Assembly (NCBI RefSeq): GCF_900098925.1
Contig: NZ_LT622360.1
Coordinates: 511,136 to 575,135 of the forward strand
Direction of reading: 5' to 3'
Length of the DNA stretch: 64,000 bases
Source: Bacillus massiliglaciei
GTDB taxonomy: Bacteria > Bacillota > Bacilli > Bacillales > DSM-1321
In this document: piece by piece, positions 7,421 to 16,874 of the stretch
Layout: each line of letters starts with the position of its first letter
How positions within the stretch are numbered: the first letter of the stretch is position 1
Position numbers and translations under genes: made by a program
The notes under the pieces: model-generated
Databases searched by the model: none
Seen by the model: only the letters and a program-made list of their open reading frames with translations
What the model was told of the DNA's origin: nothing

Positions 7421-7455
7421 AAAGGCTGACTCTAAACAGAGCCAGCTTTTTTCAT
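7421..7455. terminator. Convergent terminator between ylbG and the minus-strand gene
   Basis: GGCTGACTCT pairs with AGAGCCAGCT around AAAC with one mismatch and a wobble. A-rich and T-rich flanks could serve both strands. Confidence 0.7.
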
Positions 7456-7460
7456 TAGAT

Positions 7461-7850
7461 TCAGTGCATGGGCGGCAAGTACTTATTCATCCGCAGAATT
7501 CCAATTAAATATTGATAATACAATCCTGTCTCTGCAAACATATTGGAAGGTTTGACATCCAGTTCAATAATCGGTTTATCCAGTTCTTCAGCAAGTGTAC
7601 GGAACAGATCGAATCGTTTATTCGAATGTATACCGGGATGGGGTATACCTTCCCTGCAGATGTATAGTGGCTGAAAATCTCCTGTGTCAGTGGCATTCAG
7701 CATCACTATAAGGGAAGTCATTTTCTTACCGTTTGCTTCCGTGTGAAATGCCATTAATCTGGCGACTCTATGCCTGTTATTTCTGCCTATTTCAAGAAGT
7801 TCATAGATATCTGAATATCCTTCTCCCAATTCTATAAAGCGTTGAATCAA
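7461..7850 (-). CDS. Conserved Bacillaceae protein, function unknown (DUF7147-like)
   Basis: A 129-residue cytosolic protein. Similar proteins next to ylbG in other Bacillus have carried the label methylthioribose kinase, but nothing here resembles a kinase: there is no P-loop and the length is far too short. The start is TTG at 7850 with AAGGAGAG seven bases upstream on the minus strand. Recognisable text includes MIQRFIELGEGYSDIYELLE, RNNRHRVARLMAFHT and LYYQYLIGILRMNKYLPPMH. The assignment to a DUF family is from memory and tentative; that it is a real gene is better supported. Confidence 0.65.
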   Translation of the reverse strand: MIQRFIELGEGYSDIYELLEIGRNNRHRVARLMAFHTEANGKKMTSLIVMLNATDTGDFQPLYICREGIPHPGIHSNKRFDLFRTLAEELDKPIIELDVKPSNMFAETGLYYQYLIGILRMNKYLPPMH

Positions 7851-8296
7851 AAAAATCTCTCCTTAATTCTCTTTTTGTATGCTTTATCATTTTGCCATTT
7901 GAGACGGAATAGAGTCAATCAAGAATTTTTCATAAAAAAACCCTGCAGATTACCTGCAGGGTCCTTCTATGTCTTTTTAGGGACTAGAAGGCAAAGGGAG
8001 AGGAGAAACCGGAGGAAGAGCTTATGGGGAAACGTAAGCCTTCTCCGCGGTTGGCAACAACAACTACATAAGTAATGTTGTTAGTTATATTGTTTCCATT
8101 TCTAAGAAACTTATTCAGCGGCGGAGAATGTTTTTGCGATCCGCTGTTATTTCTGAGCTGTACAGAAAAAGAATTAGCAGAATAGGGATTTTCTAAATAG
8201 CTGTGAAACCATGCTTTTATGAGGGTGTTGGCTAAGAAAAATGAATGTGTTAGGATTAATGGGTAATAGAATTTTCTAAAAGATGTGGTGAAAATA
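7851..8296. other. Intergenic region before rsmD
   Basis: About 440 bases. It holds a minus-strand terminator hairpin (7934-7962) and, upstream of it on that strand, an open frame ending at 7984 whose last 70 codons read like protein (NNITNNITYVVVVANRGEG) but lack a start codon and ribosome site. On the plus strand a 15-codon frame follows CCGGAGGAAG at about 8010; it is probably chance. The rsmD promoter is not evident. Confidence 0.4.
7934..7962 (-). terminator. Minus-strand terminator without an obvious gene
   Basis: On the minus strand ACCCTGCAG pairs with CTGCAGGGT, followed by seven Ts. No intact minus-strand gene lies immediately upstream, so it hints at a small or decayed gene at 7984-8240. 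Confidence 0.6.
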
Positions 8297-9333
<1,037 letters not shown>

Positions 9334-9340
9334 TCCTGTT

Positions 9341-9374
9341 AAAACGGAGAGCCGGCCGGCTCTCCGTTTTATTT
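9341..9374. terminator. Bidirectional terminator between coaD and ylbJ
   Basis: Perfect 15-base arms (AAAACGGAGAGCCGG and its complement) with no spacer, serving the convergent genes on both sides. Confidence 0.9.
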
Positions 9375-10574
9375 CATAACAATCCTTCTGGAAAAAATAA
9401 TTACATAAAGGGTGAGGAAGAAAAGAGTGAACAAAGGACCCATTTCAATCATTGATTGATAATAGGGACTTGCTTCGCGTTCAATCCAGCCGCTGACAGG
9501 CAAAGCACTGGCGGAAATACCGTCACGGCCCATATAGAGGCATACAAGGTAAGCGATGATGGCTGAAATAATACCTTGTAAAATTCTTGCTGCAAAGAAA
9601 GGAAAGAAGCGGATATCTGTATCGGCGATTATGCTGGCTACCTGTGCCTGAATGCTGAATCCGCTGAAAGCAAGTATGAAACTGGTTAAGACGATTTGCT
9701 GCACCAAGGTTGCTTCTTTTGTTTCACTGATCAAATTGGCCCCTAATGTCATTTCGAATAAACCAGATATCACGGGCAATCCCAATGCTTCAGGGAAGCT
9801 AAAAAGAGCAAGTAGCCAATGGCTGCCTTCAGCAATCATGCTTGATAGATGCAGGTGCACCAGTACTTCACTAATGACAGAAAAGAGAATGATAAATCCG
9901 CCAATCATTAGCTGAGTGTTTATGGATGAAATAACAGCATCCCCCAGTAATTTCCCGAATGGCCGTTTTTCTCTAATCCTGGTTTTATGCATTTGGCTAA
10001 AAGCTTCTCTCAAAGATGGCAGACGGTTAAGCTGTTTTGCTGATCTGTGTTCCTCTTCTTTTCTTCCATAAAATCGCATGATAAAGCCCACTAATACATT
10101 CCCTAGGTAATGGGCAAGTGCCAGAATGATTCCGATTTTAGCATTATGGAAAAATCCGACCGAAACGGCAACGAAAATGAAAAGAGGATTGGATGAATTG
10201 GTAAAACAAACAAGCCGTTCAGCTTCTATACGGGTAAGCTGTTCTTCCTGGCGGAGCCTGGCCGTAAATTTGGCCCCAGCAGGAAAACCTGAAGCAAGCC
10301 CCATCGCCCAAACAAATCCGCCGGCACCCGGAACCCTGAAAAGCGGGCGCATTAACGGTTCAAGCATAACACCAAGAAATTTAACCACCCCAAAGCTAAT
10401 CAGAAGTTCTGAAAGGATCAGGAAAGGCAAAAGAGAGGGGAAAACGACCTGCCACCACATATTCAGTCCATTTTTTGATGCTTCGAATGAATCTTGCGGA
10501 AAAAGGATAAGCCCGCAAGCCATCAGTGTAAGGGATAAGCCCATGATTAACGATTTCAATTTGGATTTAAACAA
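9369..10574 (-). CDS. ylbJ: Sporulation integral membrane protein YlbJ
   Basis: A 401-residue polytopic membrane protein of the YlbJ family with nucleoside-recognition (Gate) type repeats. In B. subtilis ylbJ belongs to the sigma-E regulon and is needed for full spore resistance; its substrate is unknown. About eight or more helices are visible, with conserved GLASGFPAGAKFTARL and CFTNSSNPLFIFVAVSVGFF. The start is TTG at 10574 with AAAGGAGG about 7 bases upstream on the minus strand. It lies opposite its neighbours, as in B. subtilis, and reaches into the coaD terminator. Confidence 0.92.
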   Translation of the reverse strand: MFKSKLKSLIMGLSLTLMACGLILFPQDSFEASKNGLNMWWQVVFPSLLPFLILSELLISFGVVKFLGVMLEPLMRPLFRVPGAGGFVWAMGLASGFPAGAKFTARLRQEEQLTRIEAERLVCFTNSSNPLFIFVAVSVGFFHNAKIGIILALAHYLGNVLVGFIMRFYGRKEEEHRSAKQLNRLPSLREAFSQMHKTRIREKRPFGKLLGDAVISSINTQLMIGGFIILFSVISEVLVHLHLSSMIAEGSHWLLALFSFPEALGLPVISGLFEMTLGANLISETKEATLVQQIVLTSFILAFSGFSIQAQVASIIADTDIRFFPFFAARILQGIISAIIAYLVCLYMGRDGISASALPVSGWIEREASPYYQSMIEMGPLFTLFFLTLYVIIFSRRIVMK

Positions 10575-10805
10575 CTTCGGGCCTCCTTTATCTCGAAACT
10601 GGTATGTAATATTTTGATATGGAGAAACGAGAACTGCTCTATACCTATAGCTAAATGATCCAGATGGCCACAGCGGATGAACCTAAAGAGAAAGGGATAA
10701 AATAAGATACAGGTTTGTCCTTTTACAATATGCTTCTACTCTTGGTGAATAGACCATAATCTTGAAAGTGTATCCTTACTTTGGCAAGAAAAAGGAGGGG
10801 CTGAA

Positions 10806-11603
10806 ATGCGAGAACCTAAAATTGGGCTTGCGTTAGGTTCAGGAGGAGCAAGGGGGTTTGCTCATCTGGGAGTTATTAAAACACTTACGGATGAAGGAAT
10901 TTCGATTGATATGATTGCCGGAAGCAGCATGGGAGCCTTAGTGGCAGCCTTTTATGCGGCTGGCACTGACATTGAAGGGCTATATAAATTATCGAGAGCT
11001 TTTAAGCGGAAATATTATTTGGATTTTACAATTCCTAAAATGGGCTTCATTGCAGGCAAACGCGTGAAAGAATTAATAAGGGTCTTTACATATAATAAAA
11101 ACTTTGAAGAGTTGAATATTCCGATTGCTGTCGTGACAACAGATATAAAAACTGGAGAAAAAGTTGTTTTTACTGAAGGACCGGTATCGCCTGCTGTAAG
11201 GGCAAGCATATCCATACCGGGAATTTTTGTTCCAGAAAAGGTTGGAAAAAGGCTGCTGGTCGATGGAGGAGTTGTGGACCGGGTTCCAGTATCCGTCGCT
11301 AAGGAAATGGGGGCTGATATTATCATTGCTGTTGATGTCGCCCATGTAAAGCAAGTCAGTGAGATTTCTTCCATTTATGATGTGATCATGCAAAGTCTTG
11401 ATATTCTTCAAATGGAATTGGTCGAAGCAAGGGAAGTCGCTTCTGACGTTATGATTCGTCCGCGCGTAGAGAAATACAATTCGAAATCATTTACAAACAT
11501 TCCTGAAATTATTAGTATTGGAGAAGAAGCAGCAAAGTTAAAAATTGATACTATTAAAGAAAGTGTGGCTGCCTGGAAGGAGTCCTGTAAGGATGAATCG
11601 TAA
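10806..11603 (+). CDS. ylbK: Patatin-like phospholipase family protein YlbK
   Basis: A 265-residue NTE/patatin-type serine hydrolase. The oxyanion motif GSGGARGFAHLG is near residue 12, the nucleophile elbow GSSMG places the catalytic Ser at about residue 41, and DGG places the catalytic Asp at about residue 153, so the Ser-Asp dyad is complete. The substrate is unknown; lysophospholipid or related lipid esters are likely. AAAGGAGGGG precedes the ATG. It overlaps ylbL by 11 bases, implying one transcript and coupled translation. Confidence 0.92.
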   Translation: MREPKIGLALGSGGARGFAHLGVIKTLTDEGISIDMIAGSSMGALVAAFYAAGTDIEGLYKLSRAFKRKYYLDFTIPKMGFIAGKRVKELIRVFTYNKNFEELNIPIAVVTTDIKTGEKVVFTEGPVSPAVRASISIPGIFVPEKVGKRLLVDGGVVDRVPVSVAKEMGADIIIAVDVAHVKQVSEISSIYDVIMQSLDILQMELVEAREVASDVMIRPRVEKYNSKSFTNIPEIISIGEEAAKLKIDTIKESVAAWKESCKDES

Positions 11604-12612
11604 AAATGTTGCCCGTCTTCTTCTTATTCTTCTTGTTCTTATTACCATTTCTTCATTCTTTTATTTGCCTTATTATGTTTCAAAACCGGGCATGGCACAA
11701 GAATTAGAGCCGATAGTGGATGTCACAGATGCGGATGAAGCAAATGGAAGTTTTATGCTGACAACGATCAGAATGGGAAAGGCTAATATCATTTCTTATC
11801 TAATGGCCAAATGGAGCAAGTACCAGGAAATTTATCCGGAATCGGCGATAAGGACTGAGGATGAAACAGATGAAGAATATAATGTCCGGCAGCTTCACTT
11901 AATGGACAGTTCTAAAACGAATGCAATTAAAGTGGCTTATGAAAAAGCGGGCAAGGAGTTTTCTTTACAATATAAGGGCGTATATGTCCTTGATGTGCTG
12001 GAAGATATGCCGGCTTCCCGTCTGCTTCAACCGGGGGATCAAATTATTCAGGTAGATCAGCTGAAATTTGGTTCTTCCAAGGAGTTTATGGATTATATCA
12101 GCAGCAAAAAAGCGGGTGATAAAGTACATATTGTCTATAAACGGGAAGAAACTGAAAAAACAGGGACGATCACTTTACAATCATTCAAAGATGATCCAAA
12201 TCGGGTGGGGATCGGAATCTCTCTGGATGATTATAAGCGGATATTAACGAAGCCTCCGGTTTCAATAGATTCGGAGGAAATTGGCGGGCCTTCAGCCGGA
12301 CTGATGTTCACTCTTGAAATCTACAATCAGCTGACTGATGGAGATTTAACCGGCGGATATAAAATTGCGGGGACTGGAACAATGGCAGAGGACGGAACCG
12401 TAGGACCTATTGGAGGAATTAGCCAAAAGATCGTTGCGGCAGACAAGTCAGGAGCTGAAATATTCTTCGCTCCAAATGAAAAAGGGGCGAAGACATCCAA
12501 TTATAGAGAAGCTCTTGCAGCAGCCAAAGATATCGGAACAGATATGAAAATTATTCCCGTCGATGATTTTCAAGATGCTTTGGATTATTTAGGACAGCTG
12601 AAGAAAAAATAA
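11593..12612 (+). CDS. ylbL: PDZ-Lon type membrane protease YlbL (DdcP)
   Basis: A 339-residue membrane-anchored serine protease: one N-terminal helix (about residues 8-28), a PDZ domain (about 120-200) and a Lon-type proteolytic domain (about 215-335). The Lon dyad is visible: Ser at about 234 in GGPSAG and Lys at about 279 in GGISQKIVAA. In B. subtilis this protein (DdcP) helps remove the division inhibitor YneA after DNA damage. ATG 11593 is chosen over a longer frame because the extra residues lie inside ylbK and lack a signal helix. The start overlaps the ylbK end. Confidence 0.92.
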   Translation: MNRKNVARLLLILLVLITISSFFYLPYYVSKPGMAQELEPIVDVTDADEANGSFMLTTIRMGKANIISYLMAKWSKYQEIYPESAIRTEDETDEEYNVRQLHLMDSSKTNAIKVAYEKAGKEFSLQYKGVYVLDVLEDMPASRLLQPGDQIIQVDQLKFGSSKEFMDYISSKKAGDKVHIVYKREETEKTGTITLQSFKDDPNRVGIGISLDDYKRILTKPPVSIDSEEIGGPSAGLMFTLEIYNQLTDGDLTGGYKIAGTGTMAEDGTVGPIGGISQKIVAADKSGAEIFFAPNEKGAKTSNYREALAAAKDIGTDMKIIPVDDFQDALDYLGQLKKK

Positions 12613-12614
12613 GA

Positions 12615-12644
12615 GTAAAGCCAGGCCTATTCGCCTGGCTTTAC
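12615..12644. terminator. Bidirectional terminator between ylbL and tmcAL
   Basis: GTAAAGCCAGGC (12615-12626) pairs perfectly with GCCTGGCTTTAC (12633-12644) between convergent genes. Confidence 0.85.
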
Positions 12645-12647
12645 TGC

Positions 12648-13856
12648 TTATAAGATAAGCGGGGATTTATATTCTCTCTTGGAAAGCAGAGTTTGATAAG
12701 GCTCTGCTAAACCAAGAGCATAGACAGAAGATGCCCGGGTATCAGCAGAGATCTCTTTCCCATTATAAGCAGATAACCGGGAGATAACTGGAAGGGGCAG
12801 CTTCTTCTTTTGGTTGTGTAAAAAATTCCGTCCCCTCTCCGTCATCCCTAGCAACCGGATATAGGAAGGAAATGCAGAAATTTCTCTCATCTCTTCTTTA
12901 GTGGTCCATGTAAGTAAATGGGTGGACATTCTTTGCAGCCGTGTCCATGTATATCGTTTCGTTTTCATCTTCGTCATATACTCCTGAAAGCTTGATGCTT
13001 CTTTGCCCATTTCTTTAATTCGGTGCTCGATTCCTTCTTCCACTTCATATATCTGGGCTAATTCTTGCACGGTAGCAGTTACTATTCGATACTTTAGCAG
13101 CGGCCAGTATAGTTCCCAATGATGAAAAGAGCCATAGGTGTTTAGGTAACTTTCCAGGAAGGAAAGGGATGAAGCGGGAACATAATCAGAAATGCTGGAT
13201 ATGTGATGCTGGTCTTCTATGATCGATTTTCGAATTCCGGTTGCGCTCGCTATCGGGTTTGATCCAAGCAGTGTATCATGATAGTCGGCTGATATACGGC
13301 GGATGGTTCTCGGTTTCACTGAATAGCCGTTTTCAAGAATCGTTCTGACATACTCTTTCCCCAAAATATTATTAGGTTTAGATAAATCCAATATACTCTT
13401 TTCTTTTGTTATTTCTCTAAATGCCAAGGAGGCTGCCTTTGGGTAGCTGTTGCCGTTTTTCATAAACTCCCTGAGAAATGTTTCGTATTCTTCTGCTTTA
13501 TCTTCCATAAGCTGAATGGATTGCAGAAATGTGTCAATTTGTCCGTTTTCACTTCCAAAGCATAAGCTTTCACAGCCGAGTGCCTCAAGAATGGAAACAG
13601 CACCTCGGGCAAAAGCATCAGCCATCTGGGTGGAGAAGGCATAAGGAAGTTCCACTACTAAATCTATCCCCCCGGCTAACGCCATTGAGGTTCTTGCCCA
13701 TTTGCTGACAAGAGCCGGTTCGCCCCTTTGCAGAAAGGGGCCGCTCATAACTGCGACAACAAGATCTGCCTCTGCCTGTTTCTTGCTTTCGGCTGCATGA
13801 TACGCATGCCCATTATGAAAAGGGTTATATTCGACAACTAATCCGACTGCCTTCAA
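12648..13856 (-). CDS. tmcAL: tRNA(Met) cytidine acetate ligase TmcAL (YlbM)
   Basis: A 402-residue nucleotidyltransferase-fold enzyme that forms N4-acetylcytidine at the wobble position of elongator tRNA-Met from acetate and ATP. The N-terminal KAVGLVVEYNPFHNGH holds the HxGH motif. The start is TTG at 13856, preceded by GAGGTG at good spacing; the longer frame to 13913 adds residues upstream of the ribosome site. Conserved blocks such as LVVAVMSGPFLQRGEPALVS and SATGIRKSI are present. It is divergent from ylbN, as in B. subtilis. Confidence 0.92.
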   Translation of the reverse strand: MKAVGLVVEYNPFHNGHAYHAAESKKQAEADLVVAVMSGPFLQRGEPALVSKWARTSMALAGGIDLVVELPYAFSTQMADAFARGAVSILEALGCESLCFGSENGQIDTFLQSIQLMEDKAEEYETFLREFMKNGNSYPKAASLAFREITKEKSILDLSKPNNILGKEYVRTILENGYSVKPRTIRRISADYHDTLLGSNPIASATGIRKSIIEDQHHISSISDYVPASSLSFLESYLNTYGSFHHWELYWPLLKYRIVTATVQELAQIYEVEEGIEHRIKEMGKEASSFQEYMTKMKTKRYTWTRLQRMSTHLLTWTTKEEMREISAFPSYIRLLGMTERGRNFLHNQKKKLPLPVISRLSAYNGKEISADTRASSVYALGLAEPYQTLLSKREYKSPLIL

Positions 13857-14008
13857 TTTTTTCACCTCGCTGAAAAACTTTGTTATTTTCAATCGGCATG
13901 CTACAATAGACATTCAATTAAAATTCTGTACACAAGTTAGTCCATAACGATTGCTTTTTTCTTATAAAAATTGTTAGAATGACTACATTATAGTGTAAAG
14001 AAAAAATA

Positions 14009-14037
14009 TTGACAAACCTAGAATTGAAAGCTATAAT
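14009..14037 (+). promoter_or_regulatory. Sigma-A promoter of ylbN-rpmF
   Basis: Consensus TTGACA (14009-14014) and TATAAT (14032-14037) with a 17-base spacer. It is a near-perfect strong vegetative promoter, fitting high expression of ribosomal protein L32. Confidence 0.9.
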
Positions 14038-14064
14038 TACTTTTGTTGCCTTGAGGTGATTCAT

Positions 14065-14586
14065 TTGAAATGGACAATTAGTCAACTTCAAAAAGTTCGG
14101 GATAAAGATTTACAAATTAATGATACAGTGGAGGTACCGGGACTTAAAGAGCGAGATCCTCAAATTCGCGATGTATCCCCGATAAAAGTAACAGGAAGGG
14201 CTGACATCAGCTCTCAAAAGGTTACTTTCCATCTTCATCTGTCAGGAACACTGGTTTTGCCATGTTCCCGTACTCTTGTCGACGTTCATTTTCCGGTCGA
14301 AATCGATACAACTGAAACTTTCTTGCTGAAGGAATCAGGTTTTGATTATGAGGGAGATGACGTTACAGTAGTATCAGGTGATGTTGTAGATCTAATACCG
14401 GTAATCGAAGAAAATTTATTATTAGAAATTCCGATGCAGGTTTTTTGTGAGGATGTCAACTCAGAAGAAGCTGCTCCTCAATCCGGGAAAGATTGGTCTG
14501 TGATTTCTGAAGAAGAAAACAAACAAAAATTGGACCCTAGATTAGCAAAGCTTGCTAACTTTTTTGACAACGATAAAGAATCTTGA
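14065..14586 (+). CDS. ylbN: YceD family (DUF177) protein YlbN
   Basis: A 173-residue protein of the YceD/DUF177 family, which is nearly always encoded just before rpmF and is linked to 23S rRNA or ribosome maturation; its exact role in Bacillus is unsettled. The start is TTG at 14065 with GAGGTGATT upstream, giving MKWTISQLQKVR, the family start. The central CSRTLVDVHFPVEID strand and acidic C terminus ending in LDPRLAKLANFF are typical. It is transcribed with rpmF from the strong upstream promoter. Confidence 0.9.
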   Translation: MKWTISQLQKVRDKDLQINDTVEVPGLKERDPQIRDVSPIKVTGRADISSQKVTFHLHLSGTLVLPCSRTLVDVHFPVEIDTTETFLLKESGFDYEGDDVTVVSGDVVDLIPVIEENLLLEIPMQVFCEDVNSEEAAPQSGKDWSVISEEENKQKLDPRLAKLANFFDNDKES

Positions 14587-14653
14587 CGAGGAACTATGAA
14601 ACCTATTTTAACGGTTTCCGCTGATTTTCATATTTTTTAAGGAGGTGGGAATA

Positions 14654-14827
14654 ATGGCTGTACCTTTTAGAAGAACGTCTAAAACTGTAAAAAGAAAACG
14701 TCGTACACACTTCAAACTTCAAGTACCTGGTATGGTAGAATGCCCAAACTGTGGTGAAATGAAACTGTCACACCGTATTTGTAAGGAATGTGGAACATAC
14801 AAAGGAAATAAAGTAGTTAACGACTAA
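14654..14827 (+). CDS. rpmF: 50S ribosomal protein L32
   Basis: A 57-residue basic ribosomal protein starting [10 protein letters not shown]. It keeps the four-cysteine zinc ribbon (CPNC at about 30-33 and C..C in RICKECGTY), so it is the C+ zinc-binding paralogue type. ATG at 14654 is chosen because mature L32 begins with AVPFR and AAGGAGGTGGG lies just upstream. It forms a unit with ylbN and ends at a strong terminator. Confidence 0.97.
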   Translation: MAVPFRRTSKTVKRKRRTHFKLQVPGMVECPNCGEMKLSHRICKECGTYKGNKVVND

Positions 14828-14848
14828 TTTATTTTCATGAAACAGAGT

Positions 14849-14881
14849 AAGAGCGCAGGAGATTTCCTGCGCTCTTTTTTG
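14849..14881 (+). terminator. Terminator after rpmF
   Basis: AAGAGCGCAGGA pairs with TCCTGCGCTCTT and is followed by a T run. Confidence 0.9.
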
Positions 14882-14992
14882 CGGAGATTGGGACCTATTC
14901 ATTTCTAGAAATGAGGGGCTTTACAGCAGTTCGGTAACGAGAGAAAATGTAAGGGGTTGCATGACGGACGGATATGGGAGGAGTCAGAGAAG

Positions 14993-15748
14993 ATGAAAAC
15001 TCTATTAATAGATAAAAATGATTGCGGGTATTTAAAAATCACAATTAACCGGCCTGAAAAAAGAAATGCAGTCAATTTTCAATTAATGGATGAATTAAGA
15101 ACTGTACTGGATGAAGCAGAACGAAATCCGGCAGTAAAGATTTTGATTCTTACAGGATCAGGGACGAAAGCCTTTTGTTCAGGCGGAGATTTGGGAGAAT
15201 TTCATTCTTTGCACACGGAACAAGAAGCGTATCAAATGCTTTCGAAGATGGGGAGTCTCGTTCGGGACCTTGCCTTCCTAAGAAAACCCACGGTTGCGTA
15301 CCTCAATGGAAGTGCTGTTGGAGGGGGATGTGAGATTGCGGCTGCCTGTGATTTTAGAATCGCCCGCTCTGGTGTGAAACTTGGATTTATTCAAGGGACC
15401 TTAGGAATAACTACAGGATGGGGCGGAGCATCCTTGCTGTTAGAGAAGCTGCCTGTGCAGAACGCATTGAAAATGCTAATGGAATCAGGCATTTATTCAG
15501 CTGAAGAAGCTATGGAGCTGGGGTTTATCTCCTGTATATCCAATGAAACAAATCCTGCATTGCATTTGGAGAACTTGCTGAAAAGAGAGGCAGAGATTCT
15601 TTCCTCCTATAAAAACATTTTGATTAATAAGTGGGAAGCGTCCGGCTTGAAAGAGCGAATGGAGGAAGAAATAAGGAAATGTGCGGTTCTCTGGGCATCA
15701 GAAAGCCATCATCAAGCTGTGAAAGATTTTTTACAGAAGAAAAATTAA
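14993..15748 (+). CDS. Enoyl-CoA hydratase/isomerase (crotonase) superfamily protein
   Basis: A 251-residue crotonase-fold protein. The oxyanion-hole region GSAVGGGCEIAAACDFRIA is well conserved, so CoA-thioester binding is likely. Both glutamates of classical enoyl-CoA hydratase appear replaced: the PE position reads IQ in LGFIQGTLGI, and the second position reads K in NALKMLMESG. It is therefore unlikely to be a plain hydratase; an isomerase, hydrolase or other crotonase activity is possible. GGGAGGAG precedes the ATG. It lies between rpmF and ylbO, a position without such a gene in B. subtilis. Confidence 0.85.
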   Translation: MKTLLIDKNDCGYLKITINRPEKRNAVNFQLMDELRTVLDEAERNPAVKILILTGSGTKAFCSGGDLGEFHSLHTEQEAYQMLSKMGSLVRDLAFLRKPTVAYLNGSAVGGGCEIAAACDFRIARSGVKLGFIQGTLGITTGWGGASLLLEKLPVQNALKMLMESGIYSAEEAMELGFISCISNETNPALHLENLLKREAEILSSYKNILINKWEASGLKERMEEEIRKCAVLWASESHHQAVKDFLQKKN

Positions 15749-15827
15749 TATGTTCTATTCTCTTTATCTTCTATCGTATCTAGCAAGTGCATATAGATGA
15801 AATAAAACTTGCTTTGGAGGTAGAGAG

Positions 15828-16448
15828 ATGTCAATTGCAAGACAAGATGCATGGACTCATGACGAAGATATATTGTTGGCAGAAGTCGTTTTACGGCATA
15901 TCCGGGAAGGAAGCACTCAATTGAAGGCCTTTGAAGAAGTAGGCAGAAACTTGTCGAGAACTTCTGCAGCATGCGGTTTCCGGTGGAATTCATACGTTAG
16001 AAAGCAGTACAAATCCGGAATTGAAATTGCAAAGAGGCAAAGAAAAGAAAAGCAGGCTGTCCCTGCAGAAAAGAATGAAATGGATGCGGGACTGCAAAAA
16101 AATGAAGATGAAGTGAATGGCTGCGTGGAGGGGGGGTGTACAAAATCGCTTAATTTGGAAGAAATCATCACGTATCTTAAGGCGCTAGAGAGTGCTGGTG
16201 AACAGAATCATAGAGATGCGGTGCAAGAAAGGCAAGAATATGAAGAGCTTAGGGACGAAAATGAAAGGCTGCGAGAGGAAGTCCACATGCTTCAAGAACA
16301 ATTAAGGGCAATAGAAGATGATTATCAGGCATTGCTGCATATTATGGAAAGGGCAAGGAAGCTGATTGTTTTGGAAGAAGACAAAGCGAATTCAAGAGTG
16401 AAATTCCAAATGGAGAAAAACGGAAATTTAGAGAGGGTCAATAAATAG
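15828..16448 (+). CDS. gerR: RsfA-family sporulation transcription factor (YlbO/GerR)
   Basis: A 206-residue regulator with a Myb/SANT-like helix-turn-helix at the N terminus (about residues 6-60; [33 protein letters not shown]), a basic stretch, and a long C-terminal coiled coil (about 130-190). B. subtilis YlbO, also called GerR, acts in the mother cell and represses part of the sigma-E regulon. TGGAGG precedes the ATG. The related forespore protein is RsfA; the ylb neighbourhood favours GerR. Confidence 0.85.
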   Translation: MSIARQDAWTHDEDILLAEVVLRHIREGSTQLKAFEEVGRNLSRTSAACGFRWNSYVRKQYKSGIEIAKRQRKEKQAVPAEKNEMDAGLQKNEDEVNGCVEGGCTKSLNLEEIITYLKALESAGEQNHRDAVQERQEYEELRDENERLREEVHMLQEQLRAIEDDYQALLHIMERARKLIVLEEDKANSRVKFQMEKNGNLERVNK

Positions 16449-16452
16449 TGTG

Positions 16453-16493
16453 AAAAAAGCGCGGACGCTCTAATGACGTCTTCGCTTTTTATT
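16453..16493 (+). terminator. Terminator after gerR
   Basis: AAAAGCG.GGACG and CGTCT.CGCTTTT form an imperfect stem followed by TTTATTTG. Confidence 0.6.
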
Positions 16494-16814
16494 TGATCCA
16501 AAGTATATCTTTTTCGATTTAATTTAATTATCAGGATTAAGGTTCATATTTTTAGCGTGCAAAATAGGTTTACTATTCTTCTGAAGACGTGAAATTCTTC
16601 ATCCATCTACTTCCCTTTGTCATTTATAGTCTAGCTTTCTTCTTGCAGCTGCGATTTTAATGACTCCTCTATTATTCGAAAGTATACTTGATTATTACAA
16701 GAATATATCTATTTATTATGACAGGCTTTGTTCCATCTAGTTAAAGCCGGTCGCAGTTTATCGAGCACTTGCATATTTTCATGATAGAATGTCCAGAATC
16801 TGTCTTTTCCCTTT
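16494..16814. other. AT-rich intergenic region before panE
   Basis: About 320 bases with no supported gene. A 60-codon minus-strand frame (16709-16891) contains protein-like text near its end but has no ribosome site and overlaps the panE promoter and start. The ylbP acetyltransferase found here in B. subtilis is absent, and I see no remnant of it. Confidence 0.5.
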
Positions 16815-16842
16815 TTTACGGTTATTAAGGATATGTTACAAT
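16815..16842 (+). promoter_or_regulatory. Sigma-A promoter of panE
   Basis: TTTACG and TACAAT are separated by 16 bases, with TG one base before the -10 (extended -10). The panE start is 33 bases downstream. Confidence 0.55.
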
Positions 16843-16874
16843 AGTATAAATTACATAAGGACGGAGCTGTGGAA

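Noticed and set aside
8023-8070. A 15-codon plus-strand frame after CCGGAGGAAG
   Set aside because: The ribosome site is good, but the frame is very short, has no hydrophobic or leader-peptide character and no downstream attenuator.
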